Below are positions 5,327-6,335 of a DNA stretch of 6,335 nucleotides, one piece after another; within the stretch, counting starts at the first letter, position 1, and every line of letters starts with the position of its first letter. A model generated the notes under the pieces. That model had not been told where the DNA came from and made no database searches. It saw only the letters and a list, made by a program, of their open reading frames with translations. Origin of the DNA: UBA9647 sp049522195 (GTDB lineage Bacteria > Bacteroidota > Ignavibacteria > UBA10030); contig JBEKOB010000140.1 in assembly GCA_049522195.1 (NCBI GenBank), positions 1 through 6,335 on the forward strand. Direction: 5' to 3'. The position numbers were made by a program, and so were the translations under genes.

Positions 5327-6335
5327 AATGAATAATGACAAATTTGCCGGTGGCCCGTACGCCTGTATCGAGGTCTTCGACGATATAGAAATAGACGCCC
5401 GAAGCGATCCGCTGGCTGTTTCGTGATATCTGGAACCACTCGTTTGAATACGTATTAGAGTTGTGGTCGATTGTCCCCACCAGCTGACCACTGTACGAAA
5501 AGACTCTGATCGTTGAATGTTTCGGCAGACCGTAGAATCCAATCTTGTCCTTGATGTCGCCTTCCTTGGTTGACCCTCCAAAGCTGCTCGAGAGGATCAA
5601 TGGATTTGGAGCCACATACAACTTTCCGCCAAGTGCGGCAACGGCCCCCTTCTGTGTCGGGTGATAGGTGATGTTGGTCATGCCGCTCTTACCACCCTTC
5701 GAATCGACCGAGATCACCGCGTAGTAGTAATTCTCGCTCAGCAGGCTCGCACCATCCCGGTAGACGTATTGATTGGGGTACGCGGGATCTTGGTTGAAAT
5801 AACGGGGATCACGGATACCAACACTGTCGAGACGAGTCCATGCGCCCAAACCTTCTGGAGACTTGAGCACGATGTAGTGACTAAGCTCGGCTTTGATGCG
5901 CCCGGCCGATTTTGCAGATTGGACAGCCGCCAACGATGTGAAGCCTTCCACCTGTGGACCCCACACGATCTTGTTCTTCACATCCGCTGCGTCAAGAACA
6001 AAAAGTTCGGGAGCAGGAATCGGAATGTACGTTTTCGTTGTGGCGTACGCCCCTGTCTCTGACGTATTCTCGGGCTTGAACTGCACTTTGTTGTAGTTGA
6101 CCAGGTCCCCCCCTACGTACATTTGAATCGCCCGATCGGCTACATCACGCAGTGAAATGACCTGTGAGGTATCGGCGCTCGAGATTTTTCCCGTCACGTA
6201 CCATGGGAGTTTGTGGGTTTTCAGATACGCACTCCCCATATAACTTACTCCAGGGAGTGCCGAGATTCCGGGATAACTCAACGAATCATACCAGGTGACG
6301 ACCGGCTCATAATATTGACGTATAGAGGCGGATGC
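5325..6335 (-). CDS. Cell-surface protein with Fn3-like segment and T9SS type A-like sorting domain (N-terminus outside window)
   Basis: The frame is open to the window edge, so only the last 336 residues are seen; the TTG near 6281 is an internal Leu codon and not a start. In visible numbering, 1-130 are of unknown function. About 150-215 (HYIVLKSPEG to ENYYYAVISVDSKGGKS) look like the second half of a fibronectin-III-type fold, with the usual SENYYYAV strand. Then LYVAPNP at 239-245 opens a C-terminal sorting domain. It continues with IGFYGLPKHSTIRVFSYSG, then IASGVYFYIVED (310-321), and ends GKFVIIH. This is the standard order of the Por_Secre_tail/type A CTD: xxPNP, a beta-sandwich, SGVYxY, then a KFVI-like end. 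Such domains direct export through the outer membrane by T9SS and are then removed or anchored. The role of the main protein is unknown. A FlgD-like Ig fold is the main alternative for the C-terminal domain. The PorV-like gene begins 14 nt downstream. Confidence 0.82.
   Translation of the reverse strand, partial: ASASIRQYYEPVVTWYDSLSYPGISALPGVSYMGSAYLKTHKLPWYVTGKISSADTSQVISLRDVADRAIQMYVGGDLVNYNKVQFKPENTSETGAYATTKTYIPIPAPELFVLDAADVKNKIVWGPQVEGFTSLAAVQSAKSAGRIKAELSHYIVLKSPEGLGAWTRLDSVGIRDPRYFNQDPAYPNQYVYRDGASLLSENYYYAVISVDSKGGKSGMTNITYHPTQKGAVAALGGKLYVAPNPLILSSSFGGSTKEGDIKDKIGFYGLPKHSTIRVFSYSGQLVGTIDHNSNTYSNEWFQISRNSQRIASGVYFYIVEDLDTGVRATGKFVIIH

Noticed and set aside
5311..5439. Longer PorV-like protein starting up to 43 codons upstream
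   Set aside because: It would overlap the end of the surface-protein gene by over 100 nt, and the added residues are Arg-rich and unlike a signal peptide. MKKITNYLL at 5310 is a textbook one.
6279..6281. TTG at 6281 as the start of the surface-protein gene
   Set aside because: The frame stays open to 6335 with ordinary protein sequence (YYEPVVTWYDS), so the real start is outside the window.

Overview
The window is about 50% GC by eye, densely coded, and every gene I can support lies on the minus strand, so the reading order runs from 6335 down to 1. The content points to the Bacteroidota/Chlorobiota/Ignavibacteria superphylum. One protein ends in a type IX secretion (T9SS) type A-like sorting domain. 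The next gene encodes a PorV/PorQ-family outer-membrane barrel, and a PL10 pectate lyase follows. I favour an environmental Ignavibacteria-like or related lineage over a gut Bacteroides, because the window has no SusC/SusD pair and the GC is moderate. This lineage call is an inference.

Surface/secretion block (6335 to 2738). (1) A large surface protein, cut off at its N-terminus by the window edge, has a fibronectin-III-like segment and a C-terminal T9SS-type sorting domain. (2) After 14 nt comes a 341-residue PorV/PorQ-family barrel. (3) A 515-residue FadL/OmpP1-like barrel follows, and its ATG shares one base with the stop of the PorV-like gene (TAATG). The spacing says these three are co-transcribed. 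The working picture is an exported CTD protein made with one or two outer-membrane barrels that may help deliver or anchor it.

Pectin block (2550 to 1). After a 187-nt gap come (4) a PL10 (PelA/Pel-15E family) pectate lyase, (5) after 24 nt an alpha/beta-hydrolase esterase with HGGGW and GCSAGG motifs, and (6) after 274 nt the N-terminus of an SGNH/GDSL esterase with a GDSTVA block, as in rhamnogalacturonan acetylesterases. Together they fit depolymerisation of pectate by the lyase with removal of acetyl or other ester groups by the two esterases. The lyase and the alpha/beta hydrolase have signal peptides but no T9SS tail, and the SGNH protein has a signal peptide but is cut off before its C-terminus.

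The most unusual non-coding feature is a roughly 190-nt nested inverted repeat (183-371) between the two esterase genes. It carries four alternating copies of a CCCCTCT core inside outer arms that begin and end in CCGG. It looks like a mobile REP/MITE-type intergenic element, and it can fold in two mutually exclusive ways. I saw no tRNA, rRNA, CRISPR array, transposase or convincing canonical terminator.
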